From: VRUE01 sp035605695
Lineage (GTDB): Bacteria > Actinomycetota > Thermoleophilia > Solirubrobacterales > 70-9
Direction of reading: 5' to 3'
DNA: 32,265 nt
Assembly (NCBI GenBank): GCA_035605695.1
Contig: DATNGZ010000076.1
Location: 1-32,265 of the forward strand
Positions 1 to 8,418 of the stretch are shown here, piece by piece (position 1 is the stretch's first letter; each line of letters starts with the position of its first letter). A program made the translations under genes and the position numbers. The notes below the pieces were generated by a model. It ran no database searches. It was given only the letters and a program-made list of their open reading frames with translations, and was not told the origin of the DNA.

Positions 1-2602
1 TGCCGACCTGGAAGGGAGAGGAGGCGCTGAAGAGCGAGTCATCTGCGGTTGAGAGCAGGTTGCCGCCGACTCCTGTGATCAGGCCGTTCACGCTCATCGG
101 TGAGCAGTTGGTCGGGTTGATCGTGGTCTGGGGCCTATCGATTCGCAGGCGGATATCCCTCGCTCGCAAGATCACGCCGTGCAGGATCGTCGGGAAGGGG
201 TCTGAGACGGCCTTGACCTGGGTGGAGTCGGGATCGACGTAGAGGGCGGCCCTGACCACGACGTTGCCGAGATCAATCGGGCCGGCGATACCGGGGGCGA
301 CGATCGCGAGGCTGAGCGGCGCGCCTTTGTAGGGGCCGGCTAGGTAGACCTTGCCGCCGAAGTAGTTGGGACCCGGTCCCGCACCCAGTCCCGCGCTTAC
401 CGAGCCGATCTGGCTTGCAGCGGGGCAGGCGGGATCGTTGAGCTCGTTGATCCCGGTGCCCTCAACCGTCGAGATCGAGGCAATCGCCTGATCGGGGCAG
501 AAGGGGATGCCGGCGATCTTCGCCACCAGGCCCGGAGGCAGGATGCTCGTGACCTGGCTCAGTTCCTGTTCGTTGTCTTCACGCGAAAGGCGGAAGAGGA
601 ACGGAGAGTAAGTCCCTGCAACCGGGTTCAGGGTGCCGCCCGAGAACTTCGGCGTGAAGCTCCTCCGGGCTGAATCCGGCGGGCATGGGGTGCCGTTCGG
701 TCCTTCGGTCACCTGGTAGGTATTGGAGGCATCGACCGGAGTCTGCGGTTGGGCGTAGGAGGCGACTTCGATGCCGATCCGCTGAGTGCCGCAGGTGGGC
801 GGGGAGACGAGCGGCGCCCTCGGCCCCGAGCGGAACTTCAGGGTCAGATCGTCGAAGGGAAACTGCGGCGCGTCCGCGAAGGTGGTCGTGATCTGGCCGG
901 TGACAGGATCGACGTCGATGCGACCCGGAATCTTGATCAGGACGCCGCGTTCTTCGGTGTCGTGGAGGACTAGGTAGAGGCCAAAGAGCGAGCCGAAGGG
1001 GTTATCCCCCTGAGCAGCCAGGTACATCGAGCCTTCCGCTGGTTTTGGCACCAGGGGAGAGTGCAGCGTCACTTCGCCGATCCGCGAGGCATCGGGGCAC
1101 TGCACCGGATCGTTGGTCCCCAGCCTCATCTGAGCCAGGGCGCAGCTCTTCAGCCCATCGGCAAACGATGGCGAGAAACTCATCCCTTCGGGCAGGCGCA
1201 CCGTGAAGCGCTTGACCGGCGGCGTAGCCAGGGCGTTGGCGTTTTCGTTCTGGGCGATCTTGACGTGAACGTCGAGGCCGGTCGGCGTGTTTGCCTGCTT
1301 GCCGGTCGGTTCGATTTCGACGTCGGGTTCGAAGCGGGGCTTGTCGCAGCGGGTCATCTTCTCCGGCATCGTGTAGTCGATCTCGGGGCCGCTGAAATCG
1401 CCGGGGTTCTGCCAGGAGTCGTAGTGGTGCAGACGCCAGACATTGTCTGATTCACATTGGGAGGGTAGAGAAAGGAAGGGTTTTTGCTCGAAGTCGGTGG
1501 GGCATTCCTCTTCTGCTGCGGCAAGACAACGCTCGGAATCATGGCTCGGATCAGCGGGAATACCCCAAAGAGTCAGCTTCTGGTCGAAGGGCGGCAGCGT
1601 CTCGTTGATCTGCGGCACTTCGGTCGTGATCGCGTAGCGGTTGGCGGGGTCGAGTGTCGCTTTGATGTGGACCGGGTTGCCGACGACGGAGAAGGCCAGG
1701 TCTGTGACCACCCCACGGGGGTGGGAGAGGTTGTAGACACTCGGTCGGGTCGGAAAGTAGCGCTGAGTCGGCGTGGAGATCGGGATTAGGTCAACGTCAA
1801 TGAACCCGACCTGGCTCGAGCGCGGGCATTCGTTGTAGGTGAACTCGGCCTGGGTGCATTCGCCGACCGCGCTCGGGTTGCCGATGAAGCCCGGAGGGGC
1901 GTCGACGTGCAGGTCGCGGATATTTCCGGCCGGAGCCTTCCCTTCCAGGAAGTCAACCGCGGGCAAGATGACCGTATTGAAGTCGAAGGGAGTGGTGAGC
2001 AGATCGGGATGGGCGCCGGCTTCGCGTTCGGTCGTCACCCCGTCGGCAGTGAAGAAGTCCGGCGCAAAGCTGGCAGGGAATACGCCGAAGGGCGCCGGCT
2101 CGGAGTTGATTGGGGTCTGCTCTTTGGTCGTTGCCACGACTGCTGCTCCGCCACCTTCGACTTTGGCGGAGGCGGTCGGTTCCCCTCCGGCGTTTGCGGC
2201 GACTTTGACCGAGAGAAGGAGTGCTGTTTCAAACACATCTTTAGTGTGCGTGTTGCCGGCGTGGCCAGGAATAGATTTTGCGAGAGTGCAGGTGAAGGAA
2301 GTGTCACCCACGGAGCCAGGGCAGCTCCAGGCCGGAATTGTTTGCCCCGGGTTAACGATGCCACGCACCGCGTTACGGGTGATGCCTTTGGGCAGGGTCA
2401 CTTTCAGCGTGATCGGCCCCGAGCTATCGCTGTCGCCGACGTTGCTGAGGTCGACCCAGTACTGCCCAGTTCCGCCGGGGGCGAAATTGGTCTCGTTGTG
2501 GTGCAGGTCGAGGTTCCAGAACACATCGGCGCTGGCCGGCGCGGCTGCGATCAGGCCCAGGGCGCAAAGCGAGGTGAGCAGTGCAATTCCTCTGAGCTTC
2601 AT
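1..2602 (-). CDS. Large secreted Cys-pair repeat protein, C-terminus beyond window
   Basis: The frame is open from an ATG at 2602 to the window edge (about 867 codons, no stop), so the C-terminus is missing. It starts with a clear signal peptide (MKLRGIALLTSLC, hydrophobic core, cut after an Ala-Ser-Ala). An N-terminal beta-type domain follows (roughly residues 25-150). After it come modules with a Cys-pair motif of the form C-x(n)-CP-x-x-S-x-(I/V)-G, near positions 1858-1800, 1150-1065 and 503-397. The later modules continue into a (V/M)YLA segment, as in 'GKVYLAGPYKGAP'. The same modules occur in the gene at 22904-25525, so the two are paralogues. The start overlaps the stop of the upstream propeller gene as ATGA, so translation is probably coupled. 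It is probably exported to the cell surface. I know of no biochemical function for this family and propose none. Confidence 0.85.
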   Translation of the reverse strand, partial: MKLRGIALLTSLCALGLIAAAPASADVFWNLDLHHNETNFAPGGTGQYWVDLSNVGDSDSSGPITLKVTLPKGITRNAVRGIVNPGQTIPAWSCPGSVGDTSFTCTLAKSIPGHAGNTHTKDVFETALLLSVKVAANAGGEPTASAKVEGGGAAVVATTKEQTPINSEPAPFGVFPASFAPDFFTADGVTTEREAGAHPDLLTTPFDFNTVILPAVDFLEGKAPAGNIRDLHVDAPPGFIGNPSAVGECTQAEFTYNECPRSSQVGFIDVDLIPISTPTQRYFPTRPSVYNLSHPRGVVTDLAFSVVGNPVHIKATLDPANRYAITTEVPQINETLPPFDQKLTLWGIPADPSHDSERCLAAAEEECPTDFEQKPFLSLPSQCESDNVWRLHHYDSWQNPGDFSGPEIDYTMPEKMTRCDKPRFEPDVEIEPTGKQANTPTGLDVHVKIAQNENANALATPPVKRFTVRLPEGMSFSPSFADGLKSCALAQMRLGTNDPVQCPDASRIGEVTLHSPLVPKPAEGSMYLAAQGDNPFGSLFGLYLVLHDTEERGVLIKIPGRIDVDPVTGQITTTFADAPQFPFDDLTLKFRSGPRAPLVSPPTCGTQRIGIEVASYAQPQTPVDASNTYQVTEGPNGTPCPPDSARRSFTPKFSGGTLNPVAGTYSPFLFRLSREDNEQELSQVTSILPPGLVAKIAGIPFCPDQAIASISTVEGTGINELNDPACPAASQIGSVSAGLGAGPGPNYFGGKVYLAGPYKGAPLSLAIVAPGIAGPIDLGNVVVRAALYVDPDSTQVKAVSDPFPTILHGVILRARDIRLRIDRPQTTINPTNCSPMSVNGLITGVGGNLLSTADDSLFSASSPFQVG

Positions 2603-5600
2603 CGTTGGGCCCTCCGGTCGTGCTTGGCGTGTCGGCTTTGCTTTTTGTGGCTCTTCTTTTTGGCGTGCTTCCTTTGCTTCTTCTTCTTGTGGTGACCGCG
2701 CGGCTGGGCGTTGCCAGGTCCGGCGAAGGTGCCACTGCCAGGTGCCTGTTCTTCGGGCGCGCCCTTCGGCGTGCCCTGGCAGACCTCCAGCGGGCAGGGC
2801 TTGGGCGGCGCCGGGAATTCGAAGCCGCCACCGATGCGGGCGTCATAGACACGGCTGTAGCCGTCCAGCGCGTCCTGGGTGTACTGGGTGGCGGCGATAA
2901 AGAAGATGTCGTTGCCGCTCGGGGTCATCGCGCTGACATAGGGCCGGCTATTGACCGGCCAGTCGGTGAGCCCGTCGGTGACGAGCAAAAGCCGCCCGTC
3001 GCGCCACTCATAGACGTCGGCGCCGACCTCTGGTGCCTGGCCGGGCCGGAAGGTGTTCTGATCGCCGCCGAGCAGGGGCGTGAAGGTGGCGAAGGCGAAA
3101 GTCCCTCCGTCGGCGGAGATCGCCGTGCCGTTGGCGCCGACTTCTAGGTCCCCCCCTGGCGAGAGCAGGCTGCGTTCAACTGAGGTGAGCGGAGCACTGC
3201 CGTCCTGCGGACAGGAGAGGCAGGTCAACGAGCGATCGCGGTCGTCATAGCGGTAGTACTGCAGGGTGCCAGCGTTCTGCTGGCCCCCAATCGCGTTTAG
3301 TCCCGCGTTGCTCGAGGCGAAGACGAGAGCTGAGCCGGTCGGCGTGATCGCCTCGCCCTGACTCGGATCCTCGCCGATGATGACGCCCGAGCCCGGCCCC
3401 ACGTAGGCGAGATCTCCATCGGCGACCCTGACCCGGTAGACGCCGGGGGTGGCGGCGCCGGGAAGAAGGGCTGCGGAGGTTTTAAAGTACACTCGCGAGC
3501 CGTCAGCGGCGACGGCGTTTTCGCCAACGTCGGCATTGAGGCCTGAAACAACACAGGTGACGCAACTTGTCGCTTCGCTGCCGATCTCATAGCGGTAGAT
3601 GTCACTGCCGCCGCCGTCACCGGCTTCGAGGCTTTTAGTGGTGGAGAAAAAGGCCGCACCGGGAACCGACCTGATGAAGCCACCGGGGCCGATCAGCTTG
3701 GTCTGCTCGGTGTCGATTTCGCGCAGGTAGAGGTTGCCTCCGCAGCCTCCGAAGAAGGCAAGTGAGCCATCAGCGGAAAGGCTGACTCCACTGATACTGC
3801 AGGCCGGAACCGAGCCGTCGGGCAACAGGCCGACGATGTGGGGGACGCCCAAGGTGACGTCATACATGTTTTGAGCTGTCGCCGGGTGGGCTGGATCCAA
3901 CGATTTTTGGCTGGACACGATCACTCGCGAAGCGTCTTCCGAGACGGTGTACCCAACCCCACCATGGCTTTCGGGCTCGAAGATCTTGGCCGCGGGCTGA
4001 CCCGGGCGCAGGCGCCAGATCGCGGCGCCGTCGGCGACGCTGTCGGTGTTGACAAGGATCTGATCGGAGAGGTCGACTCGGCCGGAGGGGCCTATCCAGA
4101 TATTCCCGGCAAGCTGGTCGCGCGGCGGGCCGATTTCCTGCGAATGCCAGCTGCCCTGATGGACGGCTGTTTCCACCCGTTCCGCATACAGCGGGCTGAC
4201 AAAGCTCCCGGTATTGGAGATCGGGGTGCCGCCGCTGACCCGGTAAAAGGCGCGGTCGCCATTATCGGAGACGGCGGTGGCGACAGTGGCCGGATTGCCA
4301 CCGCTGTCGGCGATGCTGACCTGCTCATAGGCGCGATCGGAGCCGGGAGGACCGGGGAAGTGGCCGTGGGTAAGAGGGGCATCTGAGCCGCGGGTCGTGA
4401 CGGTCATGTCGGCGCCGATGCCAAGGCCGGCGGGATTGCCGTTGTCGGCGATCACGCGGTAGTGGTAGGTGGTGTCGGGTTGCAGGCCTTCAACCTGCTG
4501 GGAGACGAGCTCGACTTCGTCGCCCGAGCCGGCCGCGTGAGCCTCGGTCGCTTCGCAGGGGTTGGCCTCGCAGGGCCCTTCGCTGCCGTACTCGAAGTGG
4601 TAAGTGGTAGCAGTGCGAGATGGGACGACCCGCCCTTCGAGGCGGGCGGTGGTGGCCGTGCGAACGGGGGAGCCGGTGGTCCCCACCAGTGGCCGGCCGG
4701 CGCTTGAGAAGGCCACCTCGGCAGTCCTGTCGGTGCCGTTGGCATTGGCGGCGCTCAAGCGGAAGCGGTACTGGGTGTTCTCGCTGAGGCCGGTGGCGGT
4801 GGCACTGACCTGGTGGTCGTCGAGGTCGAGTGGGATCGAGCCCGCGGCGGGATTGCAGGGGACGCTGCCACCGGAGGAGAGGTCGGTAAAGCCGCTGAGG
4901 CGGAAGGCCGCGAGGGAGACGTACTCGAAATGGCAGTCTGAGAGGGCGAGGCCCTGGTCGTTGACGAGGCCGTTGAGGGTCGCGGCGGTGTTGGTGGCGA
5001 CGCTGGCTGGGCGGGTGGTTGCTTCGGGCAAGAGCACACCCGGGCCGAGAACGCGGACCTTGCGGGCGTCCCGCTCAGCGAGGTAGACGTCGTGGCTCGT
5101 GGCATCGAGGGCCAGTCCGAATGGGTAGGAGCTGCCGGTGGCGAACTCGTCGAGCAGGTTGCCGGCCGCGTCGTACTCATCGACCCACCCGGTGCTGTTG
5201 CTGTTGCTGTACTTCTTCACGTAGAGGTGGTGGTTTGAAGAATCGACAGCGAGGTTTGTGGAAGGTTCGTCCGTCGGGGCGGCAGTGATGCGCGTGGCCG
5301 CGGTGTAACCGCTTGCCGCGGTGTAGCGCCAGACGCCGCTGGTTTGTGCTTCGCCGCTGCCGCTGATGCTGACGTAGAGGTCGTCGTTGGTATCGAAGAC
5401 GAGTTGACAGGGAGCGCCCTGGGCCGAGGTGTCGATCGTTCCCGGCAAAGCAGCGCCGGCGGAGCTGTACTTAAGGATCCGTTTGGTCGAGCTGTTCGCT
5501 ACCCAAACGTCGCCGGTGGAATCGACACCAGCGCCGCAGAGGTTTTTCGGCGAGCCACCGGGGGGACCGGGGTTTGTCGCCGGATCGATTGGGAAGGCAC

Positions 5601-7038
5601 CCCCTAGCGGTGATCCGCTTGCGTCCCAGCCGTAGAGGAGATCGGTAGCGCCTGAGGCCAGATAGAGGTTGCCGGAAGAGCTCAACGCCGTGTCGTCGAC
5701 GGCCAGCGATGATTCCAATCCGCTGCTTGGCGCTATCGGAAGTGGCTCAAAGCCGCTGAGCAGCGAATAGGCCGGCGGGGCAGAGGCATCGAAGCCGTAG
5801 ATTCCCGGCGTCCCACCTTCTCCATCAACGGCATAGAGGCGACGTGTGGCATTGCTGAAGACGAGTCCGCTTAGGCCCTGGTTGGAAAAGGATGAGCCCG
5901 AGCTGCCGTCGGGGCCGAAGCTGGCAATCTCGGGGTGGGTGAACGTGGGGGCCTGGGTCAGGGAGCCGAAGACGTCAACCTCTTGGCTACCCGGCTGAGG
6001 GTCGGCAACGTAGGCCCTTGCCGCAGCCCCGGACGCCGCGCCCTTGATCGCGATGGCTCGAGAATTGACTCCGAAATAGGCGGCGGCGCCGAAGGTGTAG
6101 ATGGGGGTGCCGGCGGAGTCAAAGACGGCGACCCTGTTGCCCTCATCGACGTAGAGGTCACCGTTTTGGGGGTCTACCGCGATGGCGGTGGGACTACCCA
6201 CGAGTTCGATCGAGGTCGGCTGCGATGAATTGTCGAAGTCGGTGGTGAAGGAGGAGGATGAGTAATGGTGGAGAGAAAGGGAAGAGTCTGTGCTCCCTTC
6301 GTCCACAACGTAGAGATCGCCGGAATCGGCGGCGAGATCACATGGACCGCGTACGCTGATCCCGGAAAGGGTGTAGTCGGAGTCGTCGATCGAACCAGAG
6401 GGGGAGGCCGGCGCGAAGCGCCAGACGTGACCAAGGCCTGTTCCTGAGCTGGGATTTGTTTCGGAAACGTAGAGCGCCCCACTTGAAGGATCGACCGCAA
6501 CTCCGCAGACGTTGTTACTGAAGTGGCCCTCGGGGGTGCCAGCTCCGCTGATCGTGCCGAGGCTTGCGCCGCTACTGGCGAACACCCTCACCACGTCTCC
6601 CTCGACGGCGTCCGTCGACTTCGCATTGGTGACGTAGATCGCGCCGTCGAGAGGGCCATTGGAACTGTCGACTGCGACTTTGGCTGATTTGAAGAGACCT
6701 TGACTGGTGAAGCCGGTTAGGACATTGCTCCCGGCATCGACACCAGCCGCGAAATCTTTCGGGACGCCGGCTTCGGTGAATCGGAAGACCCGGGGCTGTC
6801 CTCCCAATGCGCTGCTGACGTAGACGTCACCGCTGGATTGATCGACGGCAAGCGCCTGTGGGTCGTGTGCATTCCCCGAGAAGGAGCCGAAAGAGCTCTC
6901 GTAGGCGCGGGTCGTGCGGGCGAGAGCCGCGTCATGAAGAAAAGAGAGGCAGACAATCGTCAGCGCGAAAACGGAAAGCGCGAGGCGAATCAAGTTCTGG
7001 TTTCCGCTGATGGTATGTGCCTTCGCGTCGAGTGTCAT
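2599..7038 (-). CDS. Giant exported NHL / FN3-like / WD40-like propeller protein
   Basis: About 1,479 residues. I chose the ATG at 7038 over the in-frame ATG at 7053 because GAGGAG lies four bases before it. A signal peptide (core LIRLALSVFALTIVCLSFL, cut near ALA-RT) leads into many NHL-type repeats to about residue 665. Typical blades are 'LAVDQSSGDVYVSSA' and 'VAVDPSSGALYVSE'. Two fibronectin-III-like domains follow (about 670-885), each with a 'HFEY' strand. A second propeller of WD40-like/TolB-like blades spans about 890-1400 ('FRFV'-poor, with 'SADGSLAFFGG' and 'AADGSRVYFKT' types). The last 35 residues are extremely Lys/Arg/His-rich. Similar architectures are known in exported proteins of Thermoleophilia, with roles unassigned; a structural or carbohydrate/protein-binding role is only a guess. 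It is coupled downstream to the secreted repeat gene by ATGA at 2602-2599. Confidence 0.9.
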   Translation of the reverse strand: MTLDAKAHTISGNQNLIRLALSVFALTIVCLSFLHDAALARTTRAYESSFGSFSGNAHDPQALAVDQSSGDVYVSSALGGQPRVFRFTEAGVPKDFAAGVDAGSNVLTGFTSQGLFKSAKVAVDSSNGPLDGAIYVTNAKSTDAVEGDVVRVFASSGASLGTISGAGTPEGHFSNNVCGVAVDPSSGALYVSETNPSSGTGLGHVWRFAPASPSGSIDDSDYTLSGISVRGPCDLAADSGDLYVVDEGSTDSSLSLHHYSSSSFTTDFDNSSQPTSIELVGSPTAIAVDPQNGDLYVDEGNRVAVFDSAGTPIYTFGAAAYFGVNSRAIAIKGAASGAAARAYVADPQPGSQEVDVFGSLTQAPTFTHPEIASFGPDGSSGSSFSNQGLSGLVFSNATRRLYAVDGEGGTPGIYGFDASAPPAYSLLSGFEPLPIAPSSGLESSLAVDDTALSSSGNLYLASGATDLLYGWDASGSPLGGAFPIDPATNPGPPGGSPKNLCGAGVDSTGDVWVANSSTKRILKYSSAGAALPGTIDTSAQGAPCQLVFDTNDDLYVSISGSGEAQTSGVWRYTAASGYTAATRITAAPTDEPSTNLAVDSSNHHLYVKKYSNSNSTGWVDEYDAAGNLLDEFATGSSYPFGLALDATSHDVYLAERDARKVRVLGPGVLLPEATTRPASVATNTAATLNGLVNDQGLALSDCHFEYVSLAAFRLSGFTDLSSGGSVPCNPAAGSIPLDLDDHQVSATATGLSENTQYRFRLSAANANGTDRTAEVAFSSAGRPLVGTTGSPVRTATTARLEGRVVPSRTATTYHFEYGSEGPCEANPCEATEAHAAGSGDEVELVSQQVEGLQPDTTYHYRVIADNGNPAGLGIGADMTVTTRGSDAPLTHGHFPGPPGSDRAYEQVSIADSGGNPATVATAVSDNGDRAFYRVSGGTPISNTGSFVSPLYAERVETAVHQGSWHSQEIGPPRDQLAGNIWIGPSGRVDLSDQILVNTDSVADGAAIWRLRPGQPAAKIFEPESHGGVGYTVSEDASRVIVSSQKSLDPAHPATAQNMYDVTLGVPHIVGLLPDGSVPACSISGVSLSADGSLAFFGGCGGNLYLREIDTEQTKLIGPGGFIRSVPGAAFFSTTKSLEAGDGGGSDIYRYEIGSEATSCVTCVVSGLNADVGENAVAADGSRVYFKTSAALLPGAATPGVYRVRVADGDLAYVGPGSGVIIGEDPSQGEAITPTGSALVFASSNAGLNAIGGQQNAGTLQYYRYDDRDRSLTCLSCPQDGSAPLTSVERSLLSPGGDLEVGANGTAISADGGTFAFATFTPLLGGDQNTFRPGQAPEVGADVYEWRDGRLLLVTDGLTDWPVNSRPYVSAMTPSGNDIFFIAATQYTQDALDGYSRVYDARIGGGFEFPAPPKPCPLEVCQGTPKGAPEEQAPGSGTFAGPGNAQPRGHHKKKKQRKHAKKKSHKKQSRHAKHDRRAQR

Positions 7039-7042
7039 TTGG

Positions 7043-7048
7043 CTCCTC
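7043..7048 (-). promoter_or_regulatory. Shine-Dalgarno site that fixes the propeller gene start
   Basis: GAGGAG on the minus strand lies four bases upstream of the ATG at 7038. The alternative in-frame ATG at 7053 has no such motif in front of it. The shorter start also gives a more normal signal-peptide n-region. Confidence 0.65.
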
Positions 7049-7114
7049 TTCATATGGCTCTCGAAATCGTCGGGTGTTGTTTTGGGGATAATCTGGTCGG
7101 ACGGTCCGTGAGGT

Positions 7115-7966
7115 CTAACCAGTTACTGCCCAAGTTCCGACGCCAATGCTTTCGCCGCTGATTTTGAAAGAGATGGTGGTGCCAGACTTTCCTGCGGAAT
7201 CGGCTTCCGGCGCAAAGAATGGGCTGCTGAATGAGATCGCAGATGTAGGAGCAGGTTCACCGGCTATTACGGCGCCGTAGACGCAGAGGTAGCCGCTCTC
7301 CGCCTTTGGGTCTCCCACGGTTCCATTGATGGGAGCGGCACTGCAGTGGGGTGTGGTGCTGTTCCCTTCGGGCACGTATATAGCGTGACTCGCGTCGGTG
7401 ATCGGGGCGCTCAGCGGAATCGGGAAAGAGATCGGCACCACTTCGACGTGGCTCGCGAGTTCAGTTGTCCCGGCCGGTGTGGAGGAAAAGCTCCATGTCC
7501 CAGTCTCGGTCGAGCCAACCGGAAGAGTTCCGCCAGCGGTCCAGGGCGAGCCATTTGCTCCGTTCATCCCGTTACAGGCGTAGGTCGTCGGGCTGGCCGA
7601 TTTGAATTCGACGCCGCCAGCTTCTTCGCATTCGGCTTCACTCGGTTCATCCGTGCCTTCGAATTGTTCGCTGGTCACGCTTTTACCGGCCGCGCCCGGA
7701 GTTCCCGGCGCGCCGTTCGTTCCGTTGGCGCCAGGTGCGCCTGCGTCACCCTTGGCTCCGGTGGGGCCTGCAGGACCAGCCGGCCCAGCGGGTCCAGTCG
7801 CGCCCTTGGGGCCCCTCGGACCCTTCTTGGCCTTGGCGCTCGCGGTGGCCTTGCCCCCGCCCGAAGAATTGGAGGCGGCATAAGCGCCGCCAAACATTGC
7901 GAAGACCAAGGCGATGACCGAGATGACTCCCGGGATGCCGAAGCGGTTGCGTAGCGTCGAGAACAT
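7115..7966 (-). CDS. Collagen-like exported or membrane-anchored protein
   Basis: 283 residues. The N-terminus (MFSTLRNRFG, then ISVIALVFAMFGGAYAAS) is a membrane anchor or uncleaved signal segment at about residues 11-31. A Lys/Ala/Gly linker follows. Residues 49-96 are about 16 uninterrupted Gly-X-Y triplets, many of them GPA or GPR/GPK, the collagen triple-helix pattern. Residues 97-283 form a Ser/Thr/Pro-rich region, probably a beta-rich globular domain, with a few Cys. The start is supported by AAGGAG ten bases upstream. A strong promoter lies about 140 bp upstream. The protein probably trimerises through the collagen tract outside the membrane. The fold of the C-terminal domain is not recognised. 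The next gene on the same strand starts 76 bp after the stop, so read-through into it is possible. Confidence 0.88.
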   Translation of the reverse strand: MFSTLRNRFGIPGVISVIALVFAMFGGAYAASNSSGGGKATASAKAKKGPRGPKGATGPAGPAGPAGPTGAKGDAGAPGANGTNGAPGTPGAAGKSVTSEQFEGTDEPSEAECEEAGGVEFKSASPTTYACNGMNGANGSPWTAGGTLPVGSTETGTWSFSSTPAGTTELASHVEVVPISFPIPLSAPITDASHAIYVPEGNSTTPHCSAAPINGTVGDPKAESGYLCVYGAVIAGEPAPTSAISFSSPFFAPEADSAGKSGTTISFKISGESIGVGTWAVTG

Positions 7967-8003
7967 CTGGATCTCTCTCCTTGTCCCGTGAGCCCCTCTG
8001 CCC

Positions 8004-8021
8004 GCCGCTTCCCTTAGCGGC
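8004..8021 (-). other. Leader hairpin in the collagen-like mRNA
   Basis: Perfect 6-bp arms (GCCGCT / AGCGGC on the minus strand) enclose a six-base loop. The hairpin lies between the predicted transcription start near 8100 and the AAGGAG site at 7982-7977. It has no U-tract, so it is not a terminator. It may protect the leader or influence translation; that role is inference. Confidence 0.45.
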
Positions 8022-8105
8022 TTCCTCGAGGCTCGGTTTGTCCCTGTGGTGCGAAGCGGTCTGCCGTTGGTCCTGGTGGATAACGGTGTTTACCGATTCG
8101 GAGAG

Positions 8106-8134
8106 AGAGTAGATAGTCGTGTTTCTTTTGTCAA
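8106..8134 (-). promoter_or_regulatory. Sigma-70-type promoter of the collagen-like gene
   Basis: On the minus strand TTGACA (8134-8129) is followed by exactly 17 bases and then TACTCT (8111-8106). The region is markedly AT-richer than its surroundings. The predicted start near 8100 would give a leader of about 130 nt before the ATG at 7966. This is the best promoter match I found in the window. Confidence 0.75.
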
Positions 8135-8155
8135 GCTTCCTTGAAAAATGCCTGC

Positions 8156-8174
8156 AAAAAACGCCTTTTCAGGC
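8156..8174 (-). terminator. Intrinsic terminator after tRNA-Ser(CGA)
   Basis: On the minus strand GCCT-GAAA-AGGC (a 4-bp stem with a GNRA-type tetraloop) is followed by G and six Ts. It begins 58 bases past the tRNA 3' end and ends before the -35 box of the collagen-like gene. It would separate the two transcription units. The short stem lowers confidence. Confidence 0.55.
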
Positions 8175-8231
8175 TAGATAAGCGCGTTTATTTCGGATGC
8201 TGCAACCCGGGATAGAAGACGCGTCAGATAG

Positions 8232-8318
8232 CGGAGGGGGTGGGATTCGAACCCACGAGCGCCTTGCGACGCCAACAGTTTTCGAGACTGCCCCGTTCAA
8301 CCACTCCGGCACCCCTCC
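8232..8318 (-). tRNA. tRNA-Ser (anticodon CGA)
   Basis: 87 nt with a complete class II cloverleaf. The acceptor GGAGGGG pairs with CCCCTCC, with discriminator G. The anticodon loop CTCGAAA gives anticodon CGA, reading UCG. A long variable arm follows. The T-arm is GTGGG-TTCGAAT-CCCAC. The 3' CCA is not encoded. The T-arm sequence matches that of the second serine tRNA at 10443. Confidence 0.95.
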
Positions 8319-8336
8319 GGGATTCAGTCGCGGCTG

Positions 8337-8342
8337 ATTTTA
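8337..8342 (-). promoter_or_regulatory. Candidate -10 box for tRNA-Ser(CGA)
   Basis: TAAAAT on the minus strand lies 18 bases before the tRNA 5' end in otherwise GC-rich DNA. I see no good -35 hexamer at the usual spacing, so only the -10 element is proposed. Confidence 0.35.
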
Positions 8343-8418
8343 CGGCTGGGCGGCGGTGGCGCGGTGCGGGTGGCCTGTCGAGGCTCAAGGAGGCCGGCGT
8401 GCCGGCCGATGAATCCGC

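Noticed and set aside
7098..7108. 11-bp palindrome CGGACGGTCCG between the collagen-like and propeller genes
   Set aside because: No loop and no T-tract, so neither terminator nor hairpin; too short to call an operator on its own.
7757..7822. Repetitive DNA in the collagen-like gene
   Set aside because: The periodicity is explained by Gly-X-Y codons, not by a separate repeat element or CRISPR array.
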